A stretch of 64,000 bases of DNA from Desertivirga xinjiangensis (GCF_024436435.1 NZ_JAFMZP010000002.1:434001-498000); one strand, 5' to 3'. Shown: positions 44,548 through 54,519, counted from the stretch's first letter. The notes: generated by a model not told the origin, from the sequence alone. Translations and numbers: made by a program.

Positions 44548-45585
44548 ATGGAGATTTTAAATTTTAAGTCAGTAAATATAATCTGCTTGCTTCTTGCGCT
44601 GGGGATGGCCAATGCCATCCCTGCCTCTGCGCAAAAAGAAAGTCATGTTCCGGTGATCTTTGAGACAGATATGGGGAATGATGTCGACGATGGACTGGCG
44701 CTGGCGATGCTTTTCAGGTATGCGGACGATGGTGTAATCAATTTGCTGGGTATCAGTAACAATAAGCAAAGTTTGAGTTCCCTGCAATTTATAGATTTAA
44801 TGCGGCGCAAGTATGGTTACCCGCAGTTGCCCATAGCAACCGTGCAGAATGGTGTGCAGGGGGAAAATGAAGCTAAAAGTTTTGCAAGGAAGGTAATGGA
44901 TTATAAGGAAGATGGCCGTCTGGTATATTCCAGTAGGGTAAAAAACTATAAGCATGTAGAAAGTGCTGTTCATTTTTATCGCCGTATGCTTGCCAATGCA
45001 AAAGATACCTCTGTCGTGATTATTTCGGTAGGATTCTCATCAAACCTCGCCGCTGTTCTTGAATCTAAGCCAGATCGGTATTCGATATTAAATGGGCGTG
45101 AATTGATAGCACGAAAGGTGAAGTTTCTGAGTACCATGGCTGGGAATTTTAGCAGTTCGAAACAAAAGGAATTTAACATAATCAGTGATCTGCCGGCTTC
45201 CAGGAAGGTATTCAGAGACTGGCCAGGGCCTATTTACATTAGTCCTTTTGAGGTAGGCGCAAGTATACATTTCCCTGCTACCGTTATTGAGGCTAATCTG
45301 GGCTATAAGGGGCACCATCCCCTGGTAACTGCTTATAAGGAGTATATTCCCATGCCCTATAATAGGGAAACCTGGGACCTCAGTTCTGTTTTGTTTGCTG
45401 TAGAGCCGGAAGTGCATTATTTTCAAGTAAGTAAACCGGGCAAATTGGTGGTTGATGAGGACGGCTATACTCAGTTTAATGAGGACATTAATGGCAGGCA
45501 CTATTTTTTACATACTCCAAGCAGACCTGAAGGAGCTAAAATCAAAGACCGTTATGTAGAATTAATCAGGGCTGTGACGCCTTGA
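44548..45585 (+). CDS. Exported nucleoside hydrolase
   Basis: 345 residues from the ATG at 44548; an upstream TTG is not needed. A signal peptide ends near residue 29 (ANAIPASAQ). The inosine-uridine-type nucleoside hydrolase motif is intact as ETDMGNDVDDGLALAML, the Asp cluster that binds Ca and the ribose hydroxyls. The enzyme splits nucleosides into base and ribose, and the signal peptide places it in the periplasm or at the surface. With ribokinase and a permease downstream, it would feed free ribose into the cell. Confidence 0.9.
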   Translation: MEILNFKSVNIICLLLALGMANAIPASAQKESHVPVIFETDMGNDVDDGLALAMLFRYADDGVINLLGISNNKQSLSSLQFIDLMRRKYGYPQLPIATVQNGVQGENEAKSFARKVMDYKEDGRLVYSSRVKNYKHVESAVHFYRRMLANAKDTSVVIISVGFSSNLAAVLESKPDRYSILNGRELIARKVKFLSTMAGNFSSSKQKEFNIISDLPASRKVFRDWPGPIYISPFEVGASIHFPATVIEANLGYKGHHPLVTAYKEYIPMPYNRETWDLSSVLFAVEPEVHYFQVSKPGKLVVDEDGYTQFNEDINGRHYFLHTPSRPEGAKIKDRYVELIRAVTP

Positions 45586-45638
45586 CATCCTGAAGATTTG
45601 CCTTGTGGGCAGGCTTTTATAAACAACCTGATATTTAA

Positions 45639-48600
45639 ATGAATAACATAAAAAATTATATGCGTACAGCATTGGCTTTATGGGCTTTGATGACCGGCTT
45701 TGTCGATGTTAAAGCACAGTTTAAAGCAGAAAGTTCAGTGCTTTCACAGGGCTTTTTAAGTCCGCCAGACTCTGTGAGACCTTATGTGTACTGGTATTGG
45801 ATCAATGATCATATTTCTCCTTCCGGCATTATAAAGGATCTGGATGCCATGAAAAAAGTAGGCATCGGCGGGGCTTTTATCGGCAATATTGGACTTAGTA
45901 AAGAGGAAGGTACTTCTTTTGGAGATATTAAACTGTTTTCTGAGGGATGGTGGAAGGCGACCGGGACTGCTATGGAAACGGCAGCAAAGAATGGAATTAC
46001 TTTAGGCATGTTTAACAGCCCGGGATGGAGCCAAAGTGGTGGTCCGTGGGTAGAGCCTGCGTCTTCTATGCGTTACGTAACAAGCAGCAGTTTACTGGTA
46101 AAAGGCGGGCAGCAGGTTCTTATGAACGTAATGCCCCGAACTACTGATACCACTTATCTATATACGCTAGCGATGCCTGCTCCCGAACATAGTAGTTTTC
46201 AATTGAGCACTTATGCTCCGGATTTCTCGACAGACGCAGCTGCTAGCAAGCTGTCTAATCTGGCGGACGCCAATCTTTCAACAGTTTGTATCCTTAAGCC
46301 AGTTGATAAGAGCTGTACTATTCATGTGAGGCTTTCTAAGTCTTTAACGGTCAGGAGCCTGATTTTGTATCCGGCAGAAGTTCCCTTCTCTGCCGACGCA
46401 GAGCTGCAGGTATTACGTAACGGGAGAATGGAGACGATTCGAACATTTAACATAAACAGGATTAACCCCAGTAAACAGGTAGGTTTTGTCCCTTATGCAC
46501 CTGTATCGATTGCTTTTGATGCGGTTAGTTCGAAGGAATTCCGGATTGTGTTACGCCACATTGAAGGAACCCCTGGCTTTAAAGAGATTAATTTGTCTCC
46601 GGCAGTATACCTGGAGCGTTACATGGAAAAGCAACTTGCAAAAATGTATGCAACACCTTTACCGCTGTGGAGTGAGTATCAGTGGCAGACACAAAGTGAA
46701 ATCCCAGATTCACGACTGGTGATCGACCCGAAAAAGGTAGTTAATTTAAAGTCGTTTGTAAATCCGCAGGGCGTGCTGAAGTGGAATGTGCCTCCAGGAA
46801 AATGGCTCATTCTAAATTATGGTCTGAGCACCACTGGGGTAACAAACAGTCCGGCCTCAGCTGAGGGCAGGGGTTTGGAAGTGGATAAGATGGATCATAA
46901 GAAGTTGAACTCCCATTTTGATTCCTTCATTGGAAAAGTGCTTGAACGGATACCCGCGGAGAAACGAACAACTTTCAAGTATTTGGTAGCAGATAGTTAC
47001 GAAATGGGCTCGCAAAACTGGACTGACAGTTTGCAGTATACTTTTGAACGGGTTTATGGTTACGACCCCTTACCCTGGCTGCCGGTGCTGGCCGGCAATA
47101 TTGTAGGAAGTGCCGGTCAGTCGGACAGGTTTTTATGGGATCTCAGAAGACTGGTTGCCGACCTGGTTGCTACGGAATATGTGGGAGGTTTGAAGAGGCT
47201 TGGTAACAAGCAAGGGCTTAAACTTTGGTTGGAGAATTATGGACACTGGGGCTTTCCTTCGGAATTTTTGAAATACGGCGGTGCATCAGACGAGGTAGCC
47301 GGTGAATTTTGGAATGAAGGTGAGCTCGGCAATATCGAAAACAAATCTGCCTCATCGGCTGCACATATCTATGGAAAGCGCAGGGTGTGGTCAGAATCAT
47401 TCACTGCGGGGGGCGGGGCGTACACAAGGTATCCAGCTTTACTAAAACGAAGAGGTGACTGGTCGTTCACGGAAGGGGTGAACCAAACCTTACTGCACCT
47501 GTATGTTCACCAGCCGGATGAGTCGGATTACCCTGGTTTAAATACATGGTTTAGTACAGAGTTTAATAGGAAAAATACGTGGTTTTATCAGGGTAAGGCG
47601 TTTATTGACTACCTGAGAAGATGTAATTATATGCTTCAGCAAGGTACACCTGTGAATGACGTCGCTTATTTCATTGGAGAAGATGCGCCCAAAATGACCG
47701 GGATAAGAAGTCCTGAATTGGCGGAAGGCTACTCGTATGATTATATAAATGCAGAAGTAATTTTAAATAGACTGAGTGTTAAGGACGGCAGACTTTTGCT
47801 GCCGGATGGAGTACAGTACAGGATACTGGTTCTTCCTCCTCTCAAAACCATGCGGCCTGCCTTGCTGGAAAAAATTGAGTCACTCGTACGCGAAGGTGCC
47901 GTGATCTTGGGCAGCGCTCCGGAAAGTTCTCCTAGTTTACAGGATTATCCTCAGGCCGACAAACGTGTCAGAGCACTTGCGGCGGCTTTATGGGGAGGGG
48001 CGATTATGAAGAAAGGCGTAAGAAAATATGGTAACGGCTTAGTGATGGAGGGTATTTCCATGCAGGATGCTTTGGATTATATCAACCTGGCCCCGGATCT
48101 GAAAACGAATGTGGGCAACAAGGTATTGTATACACACCGGACCACGAATGAGAAGGAGCTGTATTTTGTTACCAATCAGTCTGGAAGCCCAATTGAATTT
48201 TCAGCTGTATTCAGAGTGACAAATGCATCACCTTATTGGTGGGATCCGGTTACTGGAGTCATAAGGGATCTGCCAGGCTTTAAAAATGATGAAGGTAAAA
48301 CATCCATTCCCTTTAAACTTGATACGGATCAAAGCGGTTTTGTTGTTTTTAATAAAGGCGTATTGAAGACCGATGGTAGTAGACGAGAAAACTTTAAAGC
48401 TGCTGATCACTTGCTTACATTAACCGCACCGTGGGAGGTAAACTTTGTCAATTCCCCATTACCCGGAGGTCCGGAAAAACCTGTTGTGTTCAATCAGCTG
48501 ATTAGCTGGTCTGACCATCCCGATGAGCGTATTAAGGGATTTTCAGGCTCTGCAGTATATAGGACAAGCTTTTACCTGGAGAATACGTATCCCAACGAAA

Positions 48601-48899
48601 CCATACTTCTCAATACAGGTCGAATAAACGGAATGGCTAAGATCAAAGTTAACGGGCAGGAAACCGGAACAGTATGGACTGCACCCTGGCAGCTTGATGT
48701 TTCAAAGGCTATAAAAAAGGGGAGCAATATTGTAGAAGTAGAGGTAGTAAATACATGGACAAACCGCTTGTTGAAAGACAGCAAACTTAATGCGAAAGAG
48801 AGGCTCAGCCATACTGAGATAACAAATTTTTCTACAGATAGTAATTACGAGGTGTCAGGTTTAACGGGCCCGGTAACTCTGATGAAGATTCGCTATTAA
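45639..48899 (+). CDS. GH106-like glycoside hydrolase (alpha-L-rhamnosidase related)
   Basis: 1086 residues with signal peptide (to about residue 26). The opening VRPYVYWYWINDHISPSGII, DLDAMKKVGIGGAFIGNIG, LGMFNSPGWSQSGGPWV and later KRRVWSESFTAGGGAYTRYP are hallmarks of the GH106/alpha-L-rhamnosidase-related family. The C-terminus is a jelly-roll (YRTSFYLENTYPNETILLNT ... VNGQETGTVWTAPWQLDV). Family members remove rhamnose or related sugars from glycans. Inside a ribose-type locus it may act on a ribosylated or rhamnosylated glycoside, but the substrate cannot be read from the sequence. Confidence 0.88.
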   Translation: MNNIKNYMRTALALWALMTGFVDVKAQFKAESSVLSQGFLSPPDSVRPYVYWYWINDHISPSGIIKDLDAMKKVGIGGAFIGNIGLSKEEGTSFGDIKLFSEGWWKATGTAMETAAKNGITLGMFNSPGWSQSGGPWVEPASSMRYVTSSSLLVKGGQQVLMNVMPRTTDTTYLYTLAMPAPEHSSFQLSTYAPDFSTDAAASKLSNLADANLSTVCILKPVDKSCTIHVRLSKSLTVRSLILYPAEVPFSADAELQVLRNGRMETIRTFNINRINPSKQVGFVPYAPVSIAFDAVSSKEFRIVLRHIEGTPGFKEINLSPAVYLERYMEKQLAKMYATPLPLWSEYQWQTQSEIPDSRLVIDPKKVVNLKSFVNPQGVLKWNVPPGKWLILNYGLSTTGVTNSPASAEGRGLEVDKMDHKKLNSHFDSFIGKVLERIPAEKRTTFKYLVADSYEMGSQNWTDSLQYTFERVYGYDPLPWLPVLAGNIVGSAGQSDRFLWDLRRLVADLVATEYVGGLKRLGNKQGLKLWLENYGHWGFPSEFLKYGGASDEVAGEFWNEGELGNIENKSASSAAHIYGKRRVWSESFTAGGGAYTRYPALLKRRGDWSFTEGVNQTLLHLYVHQPDESDYPGLNTWFSTEFNRKNTWFYQGKAFIDYLRRCNYMLQQGTPVNDVAYFIGEDAPKMTGIRSPELAEGYSYDYINAEVILNRLSVKDGRLLLPDGVQYRILVLPPLKTMRPALLEKIESLVREGAVILGSAPESSPSLQDYPQADKRVRALAAALWGGAIMKKGVRKYGNGLVMEGISMQDALDYINLAPDLKTNVGNKVLYTHRTTNEKELYFVTNQSGSPIEFSAVFRVTNASPYWWDPVTGVIRDLPGFKNDEGKTSIPFKLDTDQSGFVVFNKGVLKTDGSRRENFKAADHLLTLTAPWEVNFVNSPLPGGPEKPVVFNQLISWSDHPDERIKGFSGSAVYRTSFYLENTYPNETILLNTGRINGMAKIKVNGQETGTVWTAPWQLDVSKAIKKGSNIVEVEVVNTWTNRLLKDSKLNAKERLSHTEITNFSTDSNYEVSGLTGPVTLMKIRY

Positions 48900-48949
48900 T
48901 AATTTAAACATCGAACAGAATATTTAACCATTGCTAAACCTGCAATTAA

Positions 48950-49885
48950 ATGATAAAGAACAGTAATAAAATTTTAGTGGTTGGTAGTTCCAACACGGAT
49001 ATGGTTGTTAAAACAGAGCATCTGCCTGCGGCGGGTGAAACGACTCTTGGCGGCGTTTTTTTTATGAACCCGGGCGGAAAAGGGGCCAATCAGGCCGTTG
49101 CAGCTGCGAGGCTAGGCGGGGATGTCACTTTAATATGTAAAACAGGAAAGGACATCTTTGGCGAGCAGTCGGTAAAGATCTTTGAAAATGAGGGAATTAA
49201 TACCGCTCATCTCTTATCCGATCCTGATCATCCTTCTGGTGTCGCGTTAATTACGGTGGATCAAAATGCGGAAAATTGTATCGTTGTTGCGTCGGGAGCG
49301 AACGCTACACTGAGCGTAGATGATCTCAAAAAATCGGAGGAGTTAATCGGGCAGGCGAGGATAGTGCTGATGCAATTGGAAATACCGCTGGAAACCGTAG
49401 CTCATGTAGCAGAGGTAGCTGCGTCAAATGGCGTAGAAGTTATTTTGAACCCTGCGCCCGCGGCTAAGTTGACGGAGACATTATTAGGTAATGTGTCGAT
49501 TATAACACCCAATAGAACAGAGGCTGAAATGTTATCTGGTGTTGTCATAAAGGATATACATGGTGCAAAAGAAGCTGCCATGGTTATCCAGGGCAGGGGA
49601 GTGAAAACTGTGATCATTACTTTGGGAAAGGAAGGAGCTTTGCTATTACAAGAGAATGAATTTACTCATGTAGCAGCATCCAAAGTAGATGCTGTGGATA
49701 CTACTGCTGCGGGTGACGTTTTTAACGGAGCTCTTGCGGTTGCCCTGGCTGAAGACAGAAGTCTTCAGGACGCAGTGAACTTCGCCTGTCAAGCCTCTGC
49801 CATTTCGGTAACCAGGCTAGGGGCTCAATCATCAGCCCCACTCAGAACCGAAATCGCAGAAAGCCTGATTTCAAAACAGAGTTAA
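48950..49885 (+). CDS. rbsK: Ribokinase
   Basis: 311 residues of the PfkB/ribokinase family. The N-terminal NPGGKGANQAVAAARLGGDV block is the ribokinase substrate signature. DTTAAGDVFNGALAVALAED carries the catalytic Asp and anion hole, here AAGD instead of the more usual GAGD. No signal peptide is present, so it is cytoplasmic. It phosphorylates ribose to ribose-5-phosphate with ATP, the step after uptake. It lies between the hydrolase genes and the permease, which strongly supports ribose as the sugar handled by this locus. Confidence 0.93.
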   Translation: MIKNSNKILVVGSSNTDMVVKTEHLPAAGETTLGGVFFMNPGGKGANQAVAAARLGGDVTLICKTGKDIFGEQSVKIFENEGINTAHLLSDPDHPSGVALITVDQNAENCIVVASGANATLSVDDLKKSEELIGQARIVLMQLEIPLETVAHVAEVAASNGVEVILNPAPAAKLTETLLGNVSIITPNRTEAEMLSGVVIKDIHGAKEAAMVIQGRGVKTVIITLGKEGALLLQENEFTHVAASKVDAVDTTAAGDVFNGALAVALAEDRSLQDAVNFACQASAISVTRLGAQSSAPLRTEIAESLISKQS

Positions 49886-49922
49886 TACTAACCATTATTA
49901 CGAACCAAATTGAACGAAAGAT

Positions 49923-50927
49923 ATGTTTATCATTGAAAGTTATTCTCTTGCAGTAATATTCTGCATAATCACTATGTTATGCTGGGGCTCATGGGCTAAC
50001 ACACAGAAAATGGCTGGCAAAACCTGGCGTTTTGAATTGTTCTATTGGGATTACGTTATCGGGATCTTACTTTTTTCAATAGTTTCTGCATTTACTATGG
50101 GTAGTGTTGGCAACCAGGGACGTGATTTTCTGACAGATATAAAACAGGCGGAGGGTGCAAATATCTTAAGCGCGATTTTGGGCGGTGTAATTTTTAACGC
50201 TGCGAATATTTTATTGTCTGCCGCAATCGCCATAGCAGGGATGTCTGTTGCCTTTCCTTTAGCTATAGGATTGGCCCTGGTTTTAGGAGTCCTGATCAAC
50301 TATAACGGAGCACAAATAGGAGATCCTTTTATGTTATTCTCAGGTGTGGCATTAATTGTTGTGGCCATAGTGCTAAATGCAATAGCTTATAAAAGGAAAA
50401 GCATAGGGCTGCAAGAAAAGGTATCAGCTAAAGGTATCGCAATCTGCATAACTGCAGGTGTACTCATGGCTTTCTTTTATCGTTTTATTGCAGCATCTAT
50501 GGACCTGGAAAACTTTGTTTCGCCAGCAGCCGGAAAGATGACCCCTTATACTGCTGTATTTATTTTCTCGACAGGTATCTTGTTAAGCAATTTTGTTTTC
50601 AATACGATCCTTATAAGAAGGCCTATTGTTGGTGAACGAACGAGTTATAAGGCCTATTTCAATGGAGGTTTGGGCACTCATCTTACCGGTGTATTAGGTG
50701 GTCTGATCTGGGGCTTGGGAAATTCACTGAATTTGATCGCCGCTGGAAAGGCGGGGCCAGCTATTTCGTATGGATTAGGTCAGGGTGCCACGCTGGTAGC
50801 AGCCTTGTGGGGCGTTTTTATCTGGAAAGAATTCCGAGATTCGCAGACACGTACGCATGGCTTGTTAATTGCAATGTTCTTTTTCTTTATCGCAGGGCTC
50901 AGTCTACTCATCTTTGCAGGTGCATAA
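49923..50927 (+). CDS. GRP-family sugar permease (RusT-like)
   Basis: 334 residues with ten hydrophobic segments, the duplicated five-helix architecture of the drug/metabolite superfamily. The opening MLCWGSWANTQKMAGKTWRF, GVIFNAANILLSAAIAIAGM and AFPLAIGLALVLGVLINY fit the glucose/ribose (GRP) and ureide-permease group. It would carry free ribose across the inner membrane. A permease of this class is part of the B. theta ribose-utilisation (rus) locus, so the equivalence is well supported by neighbours (ribokinase 37 bases upstream). It is the last gene of the colinear cluster; the next gene is convergent. Confidence 0.88.
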   Translation: MFIIESYSLAVIFCIITMLCWGSWANTQKMAGKTWRFELFYWDYVIGILLFSIVSAFTMGSVGNQGRDFLTDIKQAEGANILSAILGGVIFNAANILLSAAIAIAGMSVAFPLAIGLALVLGVLINYNGAQIGDPFMLFSGVALIVVAIVLNAIAYKRKSIGLQEKVSAKGIAICITAGVLMAFFYRFIAASMDLENFVSPAAGKMTPYTAVFIFSTGILLSNFVFNTILIRRPIVGERTSYKAYFNGGLGTHLTGVLGGLIWGLGNSLNLIAAGKAGPAISYGLGQGATLVAALWGVFIWKEFRDSQTRTHGLLIAMFFFFIAGLSLLIFAGA

Positions 50928-50948
50928 TTTAACTTGGGCTGTCTGGCT

Positions 50949-51476
50949 TTATTGGTAGATAATTATAGTTTTTGCCACATTTTGATTCAGGATAGGGTTG
51001 ACTATATCTGCAATTACTCTATCTCCGGCATCAATTCTACCATCCTGGTTAGTGTCTAAAAATTTTGGTGACCCTACAGAGGGAACAGGTGTTTGGAAGG
51101 GAGCAGAGTTTATTTCTGTTTGCGTTTGGAAGATGCCGATAATTAATAAACCATTGATCGTGTTTTTGGCATTACCTTTTTGCGCAGTCAATAAATACTG
51201 GTTTTTGAACTCAACCGGAATTGAAGCTACTCCTGCCTGATTTGTAGTTGCAGTATATTGGGGTGTTTTGTTTGTCACATCAGTTTGCGTTGCATAGAGG
51301 TTAATGGTTACACCACTTGAGTTACTTAATGCGGTGTTTGATGGACTCCAGCTGTTGCCATCTTTAACCGTGATTTCAAGTGTGGTGGCTGGCGATTCAG
51401 GATCATCTTTCTTGTTGCAGGAAGACAATTGAGTAAGGGCCGCGACTCCAACCAAGATAGTAAATAGCGTTTTCAT
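50949..51476 (-). CDS. Lipoprotein with a dockerin/EF-hand-like loop
   Basis: 175 residues. Lipoprotein signal MKTLFTILVGVAALTQLSSC with Cys at residue 20. The middle is a beta-sandwich (GVTINLYATQTDVTNK), and near residue 145 there is one calcium-loop-like segment, DTNQDGRIDAGD. The function is unknown. It converges with the permease gene, 21 bases apart. Confidence 0.75.
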   Translation of the reverse strand: MKTLFTILVGVAALTQLSSCNKKDDPESPATTLEITVKDGNSWSPSNTALSNSSGVTINLYATQTDVTNKTPQYTATTNQAGVASIPVEFKNQYLLTAQKGNAKNTINGLLIIGIFQTQTEINSAPFQTPVPSVGSPKFLDTNQDGRIDAGDRVIADIVNPILNQNVAKTIIIYQ

Positions 51477-51615
51477 AGTTTTTTAACTAAGTTATTAAAG
51501 TGCTTTTGAAAAATTGTTTACAATCTCGTTTACAAAAAACGGGGGTCGGTGACTCTTTAATTGGTCCTTGTTAGTATTATTCACTCCGGTCTTGATAATA
51601 AGGATTCCTGTCAAT

Positions 51616-51651
51616 CCTAACCTGTTGTCACTTGTGTGAAAACAGGTTAGG
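51616..51651. repeat. Perfect 11-bp inverted repeat with inner stem
   Basis: CCTAACCTGTT and AACAGGTTAGG are exact complements, and the loop contains a second TCAC/GTGA pair, giving about 15 pairs in all. No T tract is present on either side. It lies between the lipoprotein start and the epimerase pseudogene. Confidence 0.6.
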
Positions 51652-51742
51652 TAGGAGGGTGTTCCGCGATTTCTAACCACTTAATCATTTAGACTGACCA
51701 GCGGTTGAATGCTCGTTAAAGCTCAACAGGCTGTACCCGTAG

Positions 51743-52552
51743 TTACAAATTGTCAAGATCGCTTGCTACATAGTAGCTTGGCACCAAGGGCCGGAAGCCA
51801 GTTTTGCTGCGCAGTTTGGAAATATACTGCACGCCCTTGAAAGGATCGTTCGGCGGGCCTTCTGTTTCGTCAAAAGTTTCTGCCGCTTTTCCGACAGAAT
51901 TAGCGAGTTCATACAATGTGATCGGGGAATCGTCGGCCACGTTAAAGATCTCTCCGCCCAACCCCTCGGTTGTGAGCAGCAGTATCAGTGCCTGGGCGAC
52001 ATCGAGGTGATGCACCATATGCATACGCGAGCCTGAGTGCATATTCAACGCTTTAATATATGGAATAACTTCGGCGATGTGCGGGTCTTTGTCACCATAA
52101 ACGAGCCAAGGCGCAATATACGGACGTCGAATCCCTGTTTTGCTGCATGTTGATCAATTCCATTTCTGCAGCAATCTTGCTGGAAGAGTAGGCACGGGGA
52201 TCGTTGATATCTACTTGTTCATCTTCTCTTGCAGGGCGGTGGTATCCTGAACCGTATACATTGGAGGTGCTAGTAAAAACGAAGCGTTTGACGCCGGCTT
52301 CGTATGCAGCCTGCGCTAATGCTGTACTCCCTTCGCGGTTGGTTTTGACAATACCTTCGTTATCGGTAAAAGTACGGAACAGTGCGGCAAGGTGGATCAC
52401 GGCATCCATACCGGTTACGGGTGGCAAGGTGGCCGGTTCACGCAGATCACCGGTAATGGCTCTTGCGCGGGAATGGCGTGAACTTTAAAGCCCTTTAGTC
52501 TTAGGTCGGCCAGGTTTAGTCCCGGTATTTCCGTGCTCTCTTGGTTTACCAT
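51743..52552 (-). pseudogene. NAD-dependent epimerase/dehydratase with several frameshifts
   Basis: Fragments in three frames add up to one short-chain epimerase: LNLADLRLKGFKVHA, then (after a shift near 52478) RARAITGDLREPATLPPVTG and MDAVIHLAALFRTF with the active-site region SNVYGSG and YSSSKIAAE. Then (shifts near 52150 and 52107) [32 protein letters not shown] and the C-terminal [15 protein letters not shown]. The N-terminal glycine-rich NAD motif is also missing. At least three single-base changes exclude function. Confidence 0.85.
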
Positions 52553-52721
52553 TTCGGCAAAGTTAAGAAAATCAATTCTGACAGAAGTGAAAGTATGAAC
52601 GAAGATTTGAAGCAGTGAGAAGGCTTTCAAGCGTTCCCTGTTGGGGAAACAACCAGGAGAAAGTAAGAGAAAGGGCGAGTTGATGATCGTCAAGTCGCCC
52701 TTTCGAAGTTTAAAGGAAGAA

Positions 52722-53777
52722 CTACTTGGCTTTTACGGCCACTGGTTCGCTGTAAGTGGTAGTCCCGTCGTGATCTACCTGCGCCAATCTTAAGTAAATG
52801 GTATTGACACTAGTAGATTTATCGCCTTGTTGGTCAATCCAGTTGAGGTCTTTTTCTTTCGCGCAAGAGCCAGCAATTATGGTCATCACTGCCAGTAAAG
52901 CCGCCAAGCGGTAACGTCTTCTGGAGAAAGGAAGCAGGAGGAACCCTAATAACGTAAAGCCGGCAAGGCTCATATTTGCTATGTTAATCTCTACCTCGTA
53001 AGATGCTCCGGAGGCACCGTTGATTGCAGCATCCTGGCGCACAAGGTCTTTCCATGACTTTCCGTCTTTTGAACTTTGCAAGATAAAGTGACTATTGTTG
53101 CTTTCCGATGCAGTTTTCCACTTTGCATTTAAAATGCCTGAGTTAGAAAGGCTCGCGGAAAAATTGGTCAGCGAAACAGGTAATACATTGCTATCCTTAA
53201 CCCAGGTAAATGCGTCTAGTCCAAGATACCTGTAATTACCACCCCCAGTAATCTGCAATTGGTCGATTATGATATTCGAGTAGTTTTGTCCATTAAGGTT
53301 GGTTAGATCAATCAATGTATAACCATTTGTTGTTCCAAGGCTCGTCGCAAAGCCTGTGGTTTTAGTTTGGGTGAACTTGGTGACACCACTTAGCTTACCT
53401 GTAACGGTCAATGTGCCAGTTACGTTGAGATTCAAATTTGCCGCAGACGCATAAACCCAAAATCTGGGTACTTTAAAAAGGTTGGAGGTCGTCTTGATGC
53501 TGAACGAAGGGTTTTCAGGTTGATTGGCTGTGCCAGTATTGTCTATGAAGCGATTGTCGTTTGCTATACCATTCCAGCCCGCGCCTGGATAATTGGCCTG
53601 AATGTCAAATAATCCATTGTGAGATAGAATGTTAAAAATTACGCCATTGTCCGTAAAACTTGTGGAACCGTGGGACTCTGTCTCGAACGGTTCGGTACTC
53701 GTCTGTGATTTCGCTGCGAAAGTAGCTGTCAGTAACAGTGTAAATAGTGCTAAGGTCTTGTTAAATTGTTTTTTCAT
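52722..53777 (-). CDS. Secreted sandwich protein with an internal membrane/lipobox segment
   Basis: 351 residues. Signal peptide MKKQFNKTLALFTLLLTATFAAKSQ. Residues ~30-195 form a beta-sandwich (FNILSHNGLFDIQANYPGAG, NYRYLGLDAFTWV). Next comes the PVSLTNFSASL..NSGILNAKW segment common before C-terminal sorting regions in Bacteroidetes. Near residue 270 an unexpected stretch begins: helix SLAGFTLLGFLLLPF, Arg-rich SRRRYR, helix LAALLAVMTIIAGSC with a lipobox-like end. After it the sandwich resumes (YLRLAQVDHDGTTTYSEPVA). The arrangement resembles a PEP-CTERM-type tripartite signal placed inside a domain. The function is unknown. Confidence 0.65.
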   Translation of the reverse strand: MKKQFNKTLALFTLLLTATFAAKSQTSTEPFETESHGSTSFTDNGVIFNILSHNGLFDIQANYPGAGWNGIANDNRFIDNTGTANQPENPSFSIKTTSNLFKVPRFWVYASAANLNLNVTGTLTVTGKLSGVTKFTQTKTTGFATSLGTTNGYTLIDLTNLNGQNYSNIIIDQLQITGGGNYRYLGLDAFTWVKDSNVLPVSLTNFSASLSNSGILNAKWKTASESNNSHFILQSSKDGKSWKDLVRQDAAINGASGASYEVEINIANMSLAGFTLLGFLLLPFSRRRYRLAALLAVMTIIAGSCAKEKDLNWIDQQGDKSTSVNTIYLRLAQVDHDGTTTYSEPVAVKAK

Positions 53778-53901
53778 CTTTTACAAATTGTTGTTCTTTT
53801 GTGTAAAATTATACGGTATTTCAATAAAAATGTTCTTTGACTTTTCATATTCGGTAAAAAAATGCCTTAGTTGCTTTAAAGGAAATAGATACATTTTTAG
53901 A

Positions 53902-54519
53902 TTATGCAATATACTGCTGTAAAGCAATGGTACCTGCAGGAGACTCCAGTTCAAGGTTTAACCAATTCAATGCTCTTTTGGACAGGTATTCCTTTTTAGA
54001 GACTGATTCAGGCAGGTGTATGCTATAATATATCAGGAAGCTTTTTAGTCTGTTATTGACCCGGGTCACGTCCTTAACTTTTGCTTCCCTAAAGCGAAAT
54101 AAGCTCCGCAATTCTTGTTGCTCCTGCGTTAAAACGTGAATTCCATGCAGGTTGCCTCTTTCAAGGTGTTCGGCAATGGAACGACTGTCGTGCAGGTCTG
54201 TTTTATTCTTCTTCTGTTTATCCGTAGAAGGTATATCAGCGGCATGTACCAGGATATTGTCTATTCCCTGTTTACATAATTCTTCATGAATGCCTGTGCC
54301 GCAAAAGCCAGCTTCATACGCTGAATGATAACGGCCTCCCGGAAAATTCCTTTGTAGATAGTTGTTTAGCGATTCCCCTCCTGGCGGTTGAGTAAAACGA
54401 GCTACCTCAATACCAAGGCTACGGATGGTTACAGCCCACGATTTTTTGTGGACGTCCAGTCCAACATAAAAATTCTGACCCTTAAAGTCAATGAAATTTT
54501 GCAAATTTGTACTAGGCAT
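53902..54519 (-). mobile_element. IS110-family transposase, 3'-truncated
   Basis: The 205-residue frame is the N-terminal DEDD (RuvC-like) domain of IS110-family transposases: FYVGLDVHKKSWAVTIR with the first Asp, YEAGFCGTGIHEEL with the Glu, and KNKTDLHDSRSIAEHLERG with the later Asp pair. Intact proteins continue with a second domain holding the catalytic Ser. Here the frame ends shortly after LQQYIA and that domain is missing, so the element is dead. The upstream end, where IS110 elements carry the bridge-RNA gene, appears to be kept (see 54516-54627). Confidence 0.88.

Noticed and set aside
51743-52552. Three separate small genes
   Set aside because: Joined across single-base shifts they make one epimerase, so they are fragments of a single dead gene.
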